Assembly (NCBI GenBank): GCA_029945375.1
Contig: CM057061.1
Location: 1,116,001-1,180,000 of the forward strand
From: Agaricus subrufescens
Lineage: Eukaryota; Basidiomycota; Agaricomycetes; Agaricales; Agaricaceae
Direction of reading: 5' to 3'
DNA: 64,000 nucleotides
Both the position numbers and the translations under genes were made by a program. Below the pieces are notes generated by a model. It saw nothing but the letters and a program-made list of their open reading frames with translations. It had not been told where the DNA came from and ran no database searches. Numbering within the stretch: position 1 is the stretch's first letter; each line of letters starts with the position of its first letter. Positions 36,220-47,887 of the stretch are shown in pieces.

Positions 36220-37783
36220 CAGTCTATTTTTACAGATATATCACGCGATAAATATAACTTACACCATTATAAAGGTCGGGATGGCGATGAACGATACAAC
36301 ACCCCAGCCCAGAACAAGACTATATCAACAGCAGACTTGAAACTGAAAAGACGAAAGCTCCCTCCTCAACTCTTCTGCAGAGACACAAGTCAGAAGGGCC
36401 GGCAGTAGCATTGTTAGCCATCGACTTGAACTAGACAACACACCAGTCACTGCGACTGCAAAATCCAAGAAGACTAATCCAATACTGTGTGCATCCGTAT
36501 CATCCAACAATCGTTAATGCAGTTCGAGTTGTTGCGCTAAAGTGGCTGCAACGTCACATTTGAAGTTAATCAGAAGGCAGCACATGTTCTTGAAATCTGG
36601 CTTACTTGAGATACTTTTACCACCGTCCAGTAAGTCATTGTCCCACTGGTGATCAAGGAGGCAGTGCGGTGTGTCGCCAAGCAGTGAGGTGCGAGAATGT
36701 AATTGTTTGGACGAGAGAGTTACGTGGCTGAGTCATGATGCTAATGGAGCCGTGTTCCCCTCACTTCCAGCCCAGAACGGATCTCAGTTGTTGAGGCACA
36801 GTAGACCAGTTCGCAAAATGTCTAAACTGACTTGAATACACAATTTCCTTTGCAAGCTCGCATGGAGTCATGAATAATTGGTTTATCGTACTGCCTCTAT
36901 GACGCCGCAACATACTTGATTAATATCTCTGCAAGCCCATTATCTCTCTCTTGTGTTCCGTCCAAGCAAACACAGGATAGCACTCATCCGCTTACTGTAG
37001 CCTGCTATCTAATCTCACCACTACGTCCTCGCTCCTTGGGTTGATACATCATTAATCCTGGACTACCGTTCAATTGTTTCTGTTGTTTGGAATGGAATGG
37101 ACATCATAAATTAATCTCTACTACCTTCGCCTCCACCGTCTTCATTAAGTGATCTAGAACGTGGGCAGATATTGTCGAAGTTTGATGCATCATAGTTCTT
37201 GCTCAAAGTGGTGTTGGTAGTGGCGAATAGGTATACATAAACTGAAAGCGTCGGACTTGATCTAAATGACATGGGAACAGCGGGACCACGTCTTTCCCCC
37301 GATCACCAATGACTCTATCACAGCAGTTGCGCTTACGACGTTATTGCTCACATCACGCGAATACAAAAGACATATAACCGCGGTAAGCAATACAATGAAG
37401 ACTGTACGAAAACAACGAAAATCAGGTGCCGGGGAGAGCCATGCCAACAAGACCGCTGGCGACGCCACCGACAATTCCCCATCAGCTTCGACTGCACTAT
37501 CGTCATTGAGCACTCTCGAAATTGAAGCTGATATCTCAGAAGCCTGATGCATAATGGCTGTTGCTCGGGATAGTACAATAACAGCAATTACATATATATA
37601 TATTAAGTGTTGCGGTGTGTGGGCTGTCCTACATCATATATATATCCCTCAGTTAGGTATAACACACATCTTTTTCCCGTTGATCATACAATACTACCTC
37701 TCTTCCAGATAGGATTCAAATCTATTCCTTTGAGGTTCTTCCTCGATCTCTGACAAAAAGATTAACCTCATTCGGACACAACC

Positions 37784-39073
37784 ATGCATCCAGCTTTGGT
37801 CTGTCACCCAAATGGTTTGAAAAGCCTGGTCTATATTCATGAGGAACGACTTTAGTTATTTGGCCTTTCTTTCGACTTGATGTCTTTTGGTATTCTGACA
37901 GCTCAAGTTTGTAAGTGCTCCTCTGGAAAATGTTTCTTACTTGTGTTCAACGACGTACTTTCAGATGTCTATTACGTTTCATTTCCCAACGACAGGATCA
38001 TACTCAAAATTGCCGTTATTTGGGTTTATCTTGTAGGAGTGGCTCAAACGGGGTTGACTTTATTGGATAGTTACGACTCGTTCTCATTCATGCAAGATCT
38101 GGTTCAACATGAACATCAAGTTGCATCCGCAGCTGGAATCTTCAACTATGCTATCCCAACAGATCATTTATGGCTTTCAATAACAGCATCTACCGGAGCT
38201 GGTGCGTAATCATTTTGGAGCCAAAAGCAGTGGCTGATAATACTCCATCTAGTGGCAATTGTGATCCAATCACTGTATGCACATAGGATATACTTGATCT
38301 CCAAGAAACGCTGGCTTGCCATAATCATTGTTTGTGTGAGTCATTGGCATCCTTCATAGTACTCGGTAATTATAATACTCTAATAGATGTCATTTGGTCA
38401 ATTGGGTAGCAGTATAATAGGCACTTGCTGCTTTAGCCAGGGAACAGAATTTGCTGGATACATTATGGAGTTGAGTCCGGTATTGTGCACTTGGGGATTC
38501 GAAATGGTAAGTGTAGTATATATTCTCTTCCTAGATGTCATCTACACACAGATATAGCTGTGGGGCCCCATTAATGCTGCCTGCGACTTGACCATTACCA
38601 TTTGTATGGTCACTTTTGTACGTAGAATCAACATGTTTATTGGATATATTTCTCTAATGGATAGTTAACAGCTCCTCAAATATCGTAAAAAAACCTTAAG
38701 GCACAAGACACGTTTGCGTATCATGAAGGTTGTACAAATTATTGTCGAGACGGGAATGGCGATAGGTGTGGCCCAGCACATCCATATGCTCTGAATCGTT
38801 TAGCTGAAACACTATAACTTAGCTGTTTTAATGACAGTATACACAATCCTATTCATCTTTGCAGATTACTTGACATTCGTTCAGGCTAGTCTTTTCTTCG
38901 CGCTACCAGGGCTCATGATGAGCAAGGTATATAGTAACTCAATGCTAGTCCTTCTCAACAACCGCGCGAACATTTCCGACGGAAGGAGTGCGGTAGGATC
39001 TGTCGAGTTTATAGAAGCTTCCGTAGGAGATGCCTCGGGCGATATCGAATTGCGAACTGGGGGCCGAGATTAG
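37784..39073 (+). CDS. DUF6534 membrane protein B
   Basis: Exons 37856-37910, 37965-38201, 38253-38335, 38387-38506, 38558-38617, 38672-38765 and 38823-39073, plus the 5' piece 37784-37798 (M-H-P-A-L) before a 57-bp GT...TAG stretch with an in-frame TAG at 37853-37855. 304 residues. It keeps Q-V-Y-V-Y-Y-V-S-F-P-N-D, S-K-K-R-W, W-G-P-I-N-A-A-C-D-L, V-E-T-G-M-A and L-P-G-L-M-M-S-K-V-Y-S-N-S. Fourth-exon loops differ most from A and C, as expected for exposed parts. All splice sites are GT-AG and the frame is open. A 300-bp upstream block is shared with the other copies, so expression may be similar. Confidence 0.85.
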
Positions 39074-39835
39074 AACGAGTAGCAGGCACGGTATTGTTTT
39101 GATAACAAAAGTGTAGTTTGACTTAAACATGCCAACTTCATTGCGCATATCTGTAATCAAGTTGAATTCAATATAGTTGACATCATAAAAAACAAAAGGA
39201 ACTGTCAAACATAAAACCAAGAAATAAGTAAAAGGGAACAGAAAAAACCGCAAAACTTCATGAACTAAATCTACCTCATACAAAGTAACCTCGCGAAACC
39301 AAAAGAAAAAAAAGGAAACAAAATACCCTAGTTCCTTGCAATATAAATACCCATCCCAGCACACACACATCTCCTATATCATTCTTAGTTCTGCTTCAGT
39401 CGTGTATCGCCGCACGCATAACATTTTCTTGTTGATTTTTCTTCTTCTGTTTTAGTGTTCCCTTACGATGGAGACGAGAGAGGAAATGGCGGGCCGATGG
39501 TGGAAAAAAAGCGATATTGTCTTGTTGCACATGCGTGTGACCAGCCATCATCAAGTGTGGAAGAGAAAGGTCGAAGTGGATATGTTCAGAGAGGGAAGGT
39601 GTTGAATCGAACAAACAAACAACCCACGACAACGACAATGGAAAAAGTCAAGAATCACAGAAAGACGGCTAGGCCATCGCTTGCTCACAATGAAAAACAG
39701 AGGAGAGGGTAGATAGAAGAAAAAGGGACTACTATGAAGAGAGAAACAAAAGCGCAACCAAAGGATAAAGTGAACAACCAAAGCTACTAGAGAATGATGC
39801 AGATCGCGGAAGAAAGAGGCACACAATAGTATTAC
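39074..39835. other. No gene; 3' block shared with cassette C
   Basis: The A-rich block after DUF6534 B closely matches 45218-46080 after DUF6534 C (for example AATCAAGTTGAATTCAATAT and the CATAAAAAACAAAAGGAAC stretch). No supported ORF. Confidence 0.5.
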
Positions 39836-40243
39836 ATTGATCATGAAGCGCAGGTGTCAACGCGGATAAGTGCGCGCCAGCAGTGGGGCCGCTGTGACTG
39901 GGGTCGGCCACAGCGACACTATAGGTTGCACCGCCACCGAACTCTTGACTGGTGAATCCAACCTTGCTGTATGCATGTTGACCTTGACCTCTGATAGCCT
40001 CTTGGTATACTTCCGGTGGCAGCATGATTGACATGAACATAAGCAGCGTAGGAGCCGTAAGCCTCAGGATTTAAGCTATCTGATGTTGAAGTTGTGAGCT
40101 GTAAATGCCATGACATATATTATCCACTTCCTCCACTGAACGCTGACTGTAATCATGTCTGGAAGCGGCAGCTCGCAGGGCCTGCACCAGCAGTAGCACC
40201 CTGTTCAAGAACGGCATGATGATCAACAGCATATGGCGCAGGG

Positions 40244-40670
40244 TATTGGGAAAACACCGTAGCTAGCGCAGTAGTTAGGACTACGATAACACACCTGTGT
40301 AGACTCGTAATAGGATTCTTTATGAATATAACGAGGTTTAGAGAATAAGTAGACGAGTTCAAAGATACGAGGATCAAGTCTAAAATTCATTCATAAAACA
40401 TAGGTACTTATATACATATCGCATACTGATGATTTTAATCTAGGTGTAAATGGGAGTCGAGTAGCTACCAAGGAACTGGGTAGCGAATGTTCTAGAGCTA
40501 CATAATGCATGTTAATCTATTGGTTAGAATATCGTAGAAGGTCCATGATATCAGTCATGGACCTTCGAATATTGCTCCAGTATTGTCTGGAGTAAATCTA
40601 CTGCTTATGGGGACTTTACCTGGCGTTTTGGACAAGTCCAGGACGTCTCTGAGCTATAGCGATCTCAACA
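40244..40670 (-). repeat. Solo LTR, 427 bp, with target duplication
   Basis: Flanked by CAGGG at 40239-40243 and 40671-40675. On the minus strand it begins TGTTGAGATC and ends CCCAATA. Removing it and one CAGGG restores the alignment with the intact gene at about 46697. It contains an 11-bp perfect hairpin (GAAGGTCCATG/CATGGACCTTC) near 40530-40560. Confidence 0.8.
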
Positions 40671-40968
40671 CAGGGGCACCATCAGTTTACATGTGGTTGC
40701 CGCCTCCATATGCACCTTGTCCAACCTTTCCTCGGCAAGTGGTGCTGTCACGACTGAGTTGAGCCATGGAAGGACGTTGGAGAGGAGGGTCATTGATGAG
40801 AGTGCTGGAACCCAAGAACTTGGAACGACGAAAGTCATCACTAATGATTGTATTGTGGCAGTTGTGCTTACAAAGTCATTGCTAGCGTTGCACAGATATC
40901 TCAAGTCAGTTAACGTGGTAAGGAAATGAATGAATGGAGAGCATACAAGGATGAACGAAATCAACATG

Positions 40969-41077
40969 TCGACACCCTACACCCTACCCCTACACCCATC
41001 TATTTCTGCTACCTCCTCAAGGCTGGTCCCGTTGTGGGTGGCATCACAGGTGGTCTTGTCGGCATTGCTGTCCTTGG
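40969..41077 (+). other. Inverted stalk/TM exon segment, copy B
   Basis: Same inversion as 35339-35489, shortened to 109 bp. Both junctions fall at the same points as in copy A. Confidence 0.8.
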
Positions 41078-42092
41078 TCTGGGTAGGGGTGTGAGAATGA
41101 TGATGATGATGAATGAAGGTGTGGGTGGACTGGTGGGGAAAGAAGACGAGTTAATGAAGAGTCGAGCATGAAAAAAAAGTGAAGCGCACAGTAGACGTTT
41201 GAGGATTGGAAGACACGGGGGTGGTAGAAGTCGAGGTCGGGTTCAATGAGGCAGAAGACGAGGTTGAGGTTGAGGTTGAGGTTGAGGTTGAGGTGGACGC
41301 GGATGAGGTGGAGGATGATACTGAGGAAGTGGTAGGAGGCGCCTCGGAGGGAGTGGACTGCTATTGGGTAGGGGAGGGGCGAGTGCTTGGATTGGTTGAG
41401 GGTGGAGAGATCGGTCGAGAGCGCCATTACCACTACCAGCATCCGCCGCCGCACCACCCTCACTGACCCCATTACCATTGCTGTTACCGGGTGCGCCAGC
41501 ATTTCCATTGTCGCCACTACATGGAGGCTGGGTATAGACTGAGGAGGAGTGATATTCAGCCTATTTTTACAGATCTATCACGCGATAAATATAACTTACA
41601 CCATAAAAATCGGGACGGCGGTAAACGATAACAACACCCCAGCCCAGAACAAGATTATATCGACAGCAGACTCGAACTGGAAAGACGAAAGCTCGCTCCT
41701 CGACTCTTCAGCGGAAACACAAGTCAGAAGGGCCGGCAGTAGCATTGATAGTCACTGACTTGATGTAGACAACACACAAGTTCTTGAAATTTGGCTTACT
41801 TGAGATACCTTTACCATCGTCCAATCGGTCATTGCCCCGCCAGTGATCAAAGAGGTGTGTCGCAAAGCGGTGAGGCGCGAGAATGTGATGTACCAGAAGA
41901 GACAGTTACGTGGCTGAGTCATGACGCTGATTTAATAATGTTGATAACGCGCTGTGACTGTTATTCCACACATACACGACTCTACAGATCGAATGTTACT
42001 TTCATCTTCATAAGCCCTGAGACCTCTGGAAAAACGGGACCCCCTGTTTCATTCACTGATGTATCATGGAACCACATTTCCATCCTCGATCG

Positions 42093-42573
42093 TGTCGAAG
42101 CAGCAAAGTAGCTTGCGCAGGAGTACGGAGTAATATACACACCTGTGTGGATATATAACGGATGCTTTTAATGGAGTTCTTTAGAAAGCAAGTTAATGCG
42201 AGAGCGAGATAGACGAAATAGATAGTTTTTCGAGCTACCGAAATACTCAAGTATTTCGGCCTTTTATACATAACATGGTAGACTACGAAGTACATATATA
42301 GTTAAGGAGACAGGTAGATGCATATAATATAAACGGGGCATGGAATGTTGTAGAACATGAGATAAAGCATAATGTACATACTGTAATTGGTTGTGCTGCA
42401 TATCTGCGTCATGTAGTAGGATCGCTATGATCCTGGACTCGTGTAGCGATCACCTGGAGTCGTAGAATATTCTAGATAATTGTCTAGAAGTCCATGGGTA
42501 TACATGGACTTCGCTGTATTGATTCGTTTGACCATTGATGGTCAGATCTAGCTATTACGATACGATTCCAACA
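42093..42573 (-). repeat. Solo LTR, 481 bp, with target duplication
   Basis: Flanked by GATCG at 42088-42092 and 42574-42578. On the minus strand it starts TGTTGGAATCG and ends CTTCGACA, and has TATAAAAGGCC as a promoter. A 10-bp hairpin (GAAGTCCATG/CATGGACTTC) lies near 42488-42515. Confidence 0.8.
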
Positions 42574-43914
42574 GATCGAGGATGGTTCTCAGTTGTCGAG
42601 ACTCGAGGGCACACTAGAACAGCTCAAAAAATCTCTAAACCAATTTGAATACACTATTTACTTTGCAAACTCACACGAAATCATGAAAGGCGGGGTTGCC
42701 ATACTGCCACTACGATGCTTGAACGAAGTTGATTGATATCTCTGCAACAAAATCATCTATCTCTCGCATTCCCTCCAAGCAAATATGGGACAGCTCTCAC
42801 CCAATTACTCTAGTCTGCTATCAGATCATGCCGCTATTGTCTTGCTTCCCAGGATGATATATTCTCACCCCCGGACTACCATTCAATCATTTCTGTTGTT
42901 TGGAATCAGCATCGGCCAACTGGCACGCCCAGGTGAGGGAATTAATTTCGGTTAACAGAAAGCTTCAAAAGAAAAAAAAACTCGAACATTCCCAAGCGAA
43001 CCCATAGCGTCACGTTCACCATCTTCAAAGTGCACCTTCGACTCCACCATCATCATTCAGTGATCCGGAACGCAGGCAGATATCCTCAAAGCTTGATGCA
43101 CTATGGCCCTTGCTCCAAGGGATGAATGGTAGCAGCAGATAGGTATGCGCAAACTGAAAAGCAGCTCAATCCAAACAACATGGGAAGAACAGGACCTTTC
43201 CTTTCCCTCGATCACCATCACCAATGATTCTATCACGGCATGCACTTACAAAGTTGTCACTCATATTGCTCGGATACACAAGTCATTGAACACAGTAAGC
43301 GAATCCATGGAGAGCATATGAAGATAAACAGAATCAATTACCAAAGAGAACAATAACAAGATGCTAACGATGCCACCAACAACTGAGACCATACGGTGTC
43401 CTTGTTCTTATGACCACTTCCATCAGGTTCGGCCCCACTACCATTATCGAGTACTCCAGTAATCAAAGTATACATTTTCGAAGCTTGACGCATACTGGCT
43501 CTTGCTCGAGGCAGTAGGATAACAGCAAACTCATATAATAAGTCAGACCAAAAGTAAGTCACTGGTAAGTGAACCCGCCATTCCATCTCCAAGGCAGGTG
43601 CAGGGATATTTAGCAACGGAGGGGCTAGCTTGAGGTGATGTGTTCTCATGCTAAGAAGCGTTGAGCATCAAGCACTAGTGTCAATTGCTGTACACGTTGT
43701 TGTTGATTGCATACATATTTTTGGGACAGCGGCATGGGCTGTCCTACACAATATATATATATATATATCCCTCGGTGAGATATAACCCCCATCTTTTCTC
43801 CCGTTGGTCATCCAACACCACCTCCCTTTCAATCAAGATTTGCATGTACGTTATATTCCTTTGAAGTTCTTCCTCGATCTCTGACAAAAATATTAACCTC
43901 ATTCAGATACAAAC

Positions 43915-45217
43915 ATGAATCCAACTTTGGTCTGTCACCCAAATGTTTTGAGAAGCCTAGCCTATATTCATGAGGGACGACTTTAGATGTTCGGCCTTTC
44001 TTTTGACTTGATGTTTTTTGGCATTCTGACAGCTCAAGTTTGTGAGTGACGCTCTGGAAATTCTTTCTTACTTGTGTTCAATGACCTACTTTCAGATTTC
44101 TATTACATTTCATTTCCCAATGACAGGATGTTGCTCAAATTAGCCGTTATCTGGGTTTATCTTGTAGGGGTGGCTCAAACGGGATTGGCTTTATTGGATA
44201 GTTATGAGTCATTCTTACTTGCTCAAATAATATCTCGACTTAAACGTGAGAGTGGTTCCGAACTTGATCTCCTGGAGTTGTATTATATCCCACAGGATCA
44301 TTTATGGCTTTCAATAACGGCATTTACCGGAGCTGGTAAGCGATGATTTGGAGCCACAAAAGCCTTTGGCTGATAACACTCCATCTAGTGGCAATTGTCA
44401 TCCAATCACTATATGCACATAGGATATACTTGATCTCCAAAAAACGCTGGCTGGTCACAATCATTATTTGTGTGAGTCATTGGCATTCTTCATAGTACAT
44501 GGTAATTAAAATACTTCAATAGATGTCACTTGGTCAATTGGGGAGCAGTATAATAGGCGCTATCTGCTTTAGAGGTCATAATTCCTTTCTACTTATTGAG
44601 TTACCGCTGCAATCCTCACAGCTGACTGCACCATTGTGCACTTGGGGATTCGAAATGGTAAGTCTTATATTTTCTCTTCCTAGATGTCGTCTACACACAG
44701 ATATAGGTGTGGGGCCCCATTAACGCTGCCTGCGACTTGACCATCACCGCTTGTATGGTCACTTTTGTAAGTAGAATCAACATATTTATTGGACGTCTTT
44801 CTCTGAAGGGCAATTAACAGCTCCTCAAAAATCGTAAAAAAACGTCAAGGCACAAGACACGTTCACATATCATGAAGATTGTACAAATTATTATTGAGAC
44901 AGGAATGGCAACAGGTGTGGCCCAGCACATACATATGCTCTGAATTGTTCAGCTGAAACAATATAGCTGTTTTGATGACAGGATACACAATCCTATTCAT
45001 CCTCGAAAATAAGTTTATATTCACTGAGACTAGTTATCTCTTCTCGCTACCAGGGCTTATGATGAGCAAGGTATATAGCAACTCGATGCTAGTCCTTCTC
45101 AACAACCGCGCGACCATTTCCAACGGAAGGAATGCTGTAGAGTGTTTCGAGTTTATAGAAGTTTCTGCACGAGATGTCTCGGGCGATATCGAATTGCGAA
45201 CTAGGGGACGAGATTAG
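43915..45217 (+). CDS. DUF6534 membrane protein C
   Basis: Exons 43987-44041, 44096-44335, 44389-44471, 44523-44657, 44707-44766, 44821-44914 and 44967-45217, plus the 5' piece 43915-43929 (M-N-P-T-L) before a 57-bp GT...TAG stretch (TAG 43984-43986). Here ATG follows the TAG directly, so translation could also start at 43987. 310 residues with the 5' piece. Motifs as in A and B: Q-V-Y-F-Y-Y-I-S-F-P-N-D-R, S-K-K-R-W, W-G-P-I-N-A-A-C-D-L, M-K-I-V-Q-I-I-I-E-T-G and L-P-G-L-M-M-S-K-V-Y-S-N-S. Frame open, all introns GT-AG. Predicted multi-pass membrane protein of unknown function. Confidence 0.85.
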
Positions 45218-46215
45218 AATGAGTAGCGAGCACAGTATTGTTTCGGTAGCAAAAGTATAGCTTCAATTAAACACGCCAACTTCATTGCGACTCTCCAGAC
45301 AACCATAGCTGTAATCAAGTTGAATTCAATATAGTTAACATCATAAAAAACAAAAGGAACCGTCAGACATAAAACCAATAAATAAATAAAAGGGAACACA
45401 AAAAAAAAAAACCGCAAAACTTCATGAACTAAATCCACCTCTCATACAAAGTAACCTCCCGATACCAAAAGTAAAAAAAGAAACAAAGAAACAAAAATAC
45501 CCTAGTTCTTTGCAATATAAATTACCCATCCCAGCGCACACAGATCTCCTACATCATTCTCAATTCAGCTTCATTCGTGTATCGTCGCAGGCATAACATT
45601 TTCTTGTTGATGTTCCTTCTTCTGTTTTAGTGTTCCCATACGACGAAGACGAGATAGGGAATGCTGAAGCGATGGCGGAAAAAAAGCGATATCATCTTGT
45701 TGCAAAGAACGCGAGTCGGTCGAATAATACGCGCACGCGTGTGGCCAGCCGTCATCGAAGGCGGAAGAGAAAGGTCCAGGTGGATATGTTCAGCGAGGAA
45801 AGGCGATGAACCGAACAGATAAAGAATCCATGACAATGACACTGTAAAAGTCAAAAATCACCAAAGGATGACCAGGCCTTCGCCCGTTCAAAATGAGAAC
45901 AGTGGAAACGGCAGACAGAAGAAAAGGGTAGTACTATGGAAAGAGAAGCGAAAGCGCCACAAAAGAGTAAAGTAAACAACCGGGCAACACAAAGGTGAGA
46001 CAAAAGATTCGGAAAGTCACCAGAGGATGATGCAGATCGCAGAATATAGAAGAAAGGGGCACACGATAATAGACATAAAGTAAGCAATGAACTTTGACGA
46101 CATCAATATATGCAGATATGGATATCTGTCAAAAAGATCCAAAAAAAAAAGTACTAATAATCATTCAAGTTTCGAAACGGAAGGGACGAGCAAGAAAGTT
46201 GTCAGAAAACTGTTT
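45218..46215. other. No gene; 3' block shared with cassette B
   Basis: A-rich spacer between DUF6534 C and the intact single-TM gene, matching 39110-39835. Plus-strand ORFs that run into 46.2-47.2 kb are antisense shadows. Confidence 0.5.
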
Positions 46216-47766
46216 TTAGATACCACCATAGACATCGTCATCCTGTACCACACTGCGTGCATTCTCTTGCCTATTGCTAGTCACTTTAGATTGATCACGA
46301 AGCGTAGGTGTGGATGGGTGCGCGCCAGCAGCGGAGCCACCGTGACTAGGGTCAGCCACAGCGACGCCGTAGGTCGGACCGCCGCCGAATTCTTGACCAG
46401 TGTATCCACCTCCACTATATGCGGGTTGTCCTTGATACTCTCTGGTAGCCTCTTGATATCCACCGGCGGCAGCATGATTGTCGTGACCATAAGCAGCGTA
46501 GGAGCCGTAAGCCTCAGGATTGTAAGCCATCTGGTGCTGAGGCTGGGAGCTGTAAACACCATGCGATATATCATCCACATCCTCTGTCGAACGCTGGACG
46601 TAATCATGTCTGGACGCGGCAGTTGCAGCGGCGCCTACGCCAGCAGTAGCACCCCAATCGGGAACGGCATGACGACCAGCGGTATATGGAGCAGGGGCAG
46701 CATCAGTGTACATGTGGTTGCCACCTCCATATGCACCTTGTCCAGCCATTCCAGGGCTACTGGTGCTGTCGCGACTGAATTGAGCCATAGAAGGGGGTTG
46801 GAGAGGAGGATCATTGATGGGAGTATTGGAACCCAAGAACTCGGAACGACGGAAGTCATCACCAAGAATTGTATCGCGGCGGTTGCGCTTACGAAGTCGT
46901 CGCTGGTGTTGCACAGATATCTCGAGTCAATTAACGTGGCAAGTAAACGAATGGAGAACGTACGAGGATGAACGAAATCAACATGCCAAGGATAGCAATA
47001 CCGACAAGACCACCAGCGATACCACCAACGACGGGACCAACTTTAACACCAGAACTAGTACTAGGAGAAGCGGTAGGAGAAGGAGTATGGGAAGAGGTAG
47101 CAGAAATGGGCGCAGGGGTGGGGAGTAGGGTGTTGGTCTGGGTAGGGGCCGTGAGAATGAAGGTGTGAGTGGACTGATGGGGAAAGAAGACCAGTTAATC
47201 AAGAGCCGAGCATAAAAAAAAAGTAAGCGCACAGTGGACGTTTGAGAGTCGGAAGACGCAGAGGAAGTAGAAGTCGAGGACGAGCTCGAGGAGGTGGAAG
47301 ACGAGGTCGAGGAAGAGGATGAAGTGGTCGTGGATGAGGTGGAGGATGGTGTGGAGGAAGTGGTAGGAGGCGCCTCGGAGGAAGTGGACTGCTGTTGGGT
47401 AGGAGGGGGACGGGTGCTTGGGGTGTTCGAGGGCTGAGAGGTCGTTCGAGAGGGGCCATTGTCACCACCAGCACCGGCGCCTGGGCCACCCGCACCTCCC
47501 CCGATGCCGTTGCCGTTGCCATTGGCGGGTGCGCCAGCATTGCCATTGTCGCCCCCACCTGGAGGCTGGGCATTGCCATTGCCGCCGCCGTCATTCTGCC
47601 CGCCACCGGCAGCTGTAAGTAGAAATGAGGATGACGCAGAGGACAGGCAGAGACGCGATCACGCACGATTGTCAAGGGGGGGGCCGGCAGCAGGGGCGTC
47701 GGGGGGCAGGGCGCCGGCGAGACCGGCGCGCCTGACGAGCTTGTGGGACTTGCGTTGGAGAGTCAT
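46216..47766 (-). CDS. Single-TM Ser/Thr-rich surface protein (Mid2-like layout), intact
   Basis: Exons 47766-47667, 47612-47233, 47173-46964 and 46902-46216 join in frame to 458 residues. A short basic N-terminus is followed by a Gly/Asn-rich region (G-G-G-N-G-N-A type), a long Ser/Thr stalk suited to O-glycosylation, the TM helix V-V-G-G-I-A-G-G-L-V-G-I-A-I-L-G-M-L, a basic stop-transfer R-R-L-R-K-R-N-R-R, and a Tyr/Gly/Pro-rich cytoplasmic tail ending D-D-D-V-Y-G-G-I. The layout resembles yeast wall-stress sensors such as Mid2, but no sequence homology is claimed. No classical signal peptide is visible, so the TM may serve as anchor. The gene at 56313-58560 has the same plan. Two truncated copies lie in cassettes A and B. 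Confidence 0.75.
46986..47137 (-). other. Segment that is inverted in copies A and B
   Basis: Reference orientation of the 152-bp stalk/TM segment inside exon 3 of the intact gene. It starts CCAAGG and ends GTTGGT on the plus strand. Confidence 0.75.
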
Positions 47767-47887
47767 AGAGCTAAAGGAGAGTGGGTTCAAACGAGCGGAC
47801 AGGCGAGGACGTGAGGCAGGACAGGGAGCACAACAACAAAACAACAAAACCGCCCAACCGCCCCCGTAACCACCACGTGACGCGCTT

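Larger units (their letters stand above)
36220..41556. repeat. Tandem cassette B (about 5.3 kb)
   Basis: Second cassette, same order and orientation as A, with a solo LTR inserted in its single-TM pseudogene (40244-40670). The 1.5 kb before the DUF6534 B gene holds no intact gene. Confidence 0.8.
39836..41556 (-). pseudogene. Single-TM surface-protein gene, copy B (broken)
   Basis: Homolog of 46216-47766 lacking the extreme C-terminus. It is interrupted by a solo LTR (40244-40670), carries the inverted stalk/TM segment (40969-41077, with about 45 bp deleted), and is cut at the same 5' point as copy A. It keeps recognisable Y-G-S-Y-A-A-Y and G-G-G-A-T-Y-S-V-A-V-A-D-P stretches and an expanded GAGGTT repeat near 41265-41300. 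Confidence 0.75.
41557..47570. repeat. Tandem cassette C (about 6.0 kb)
   Basis: Third cassette. Its single-TM gene continues beyond the truncation point of A and B into a complete 5' end, so this is the junction with ancestral sequence. A solo LTR lies at 42093-42573. The 2.3 kb before the DUF6534 C gene holds no intact gene. Confidence 0.8.

Noticed and set aside
46087..46971. 294-aa plus-strand ORF
   Set aside because: Antisense of the intact single-TM gene; the minus strand has the TM helix, splice sites and conserved end.
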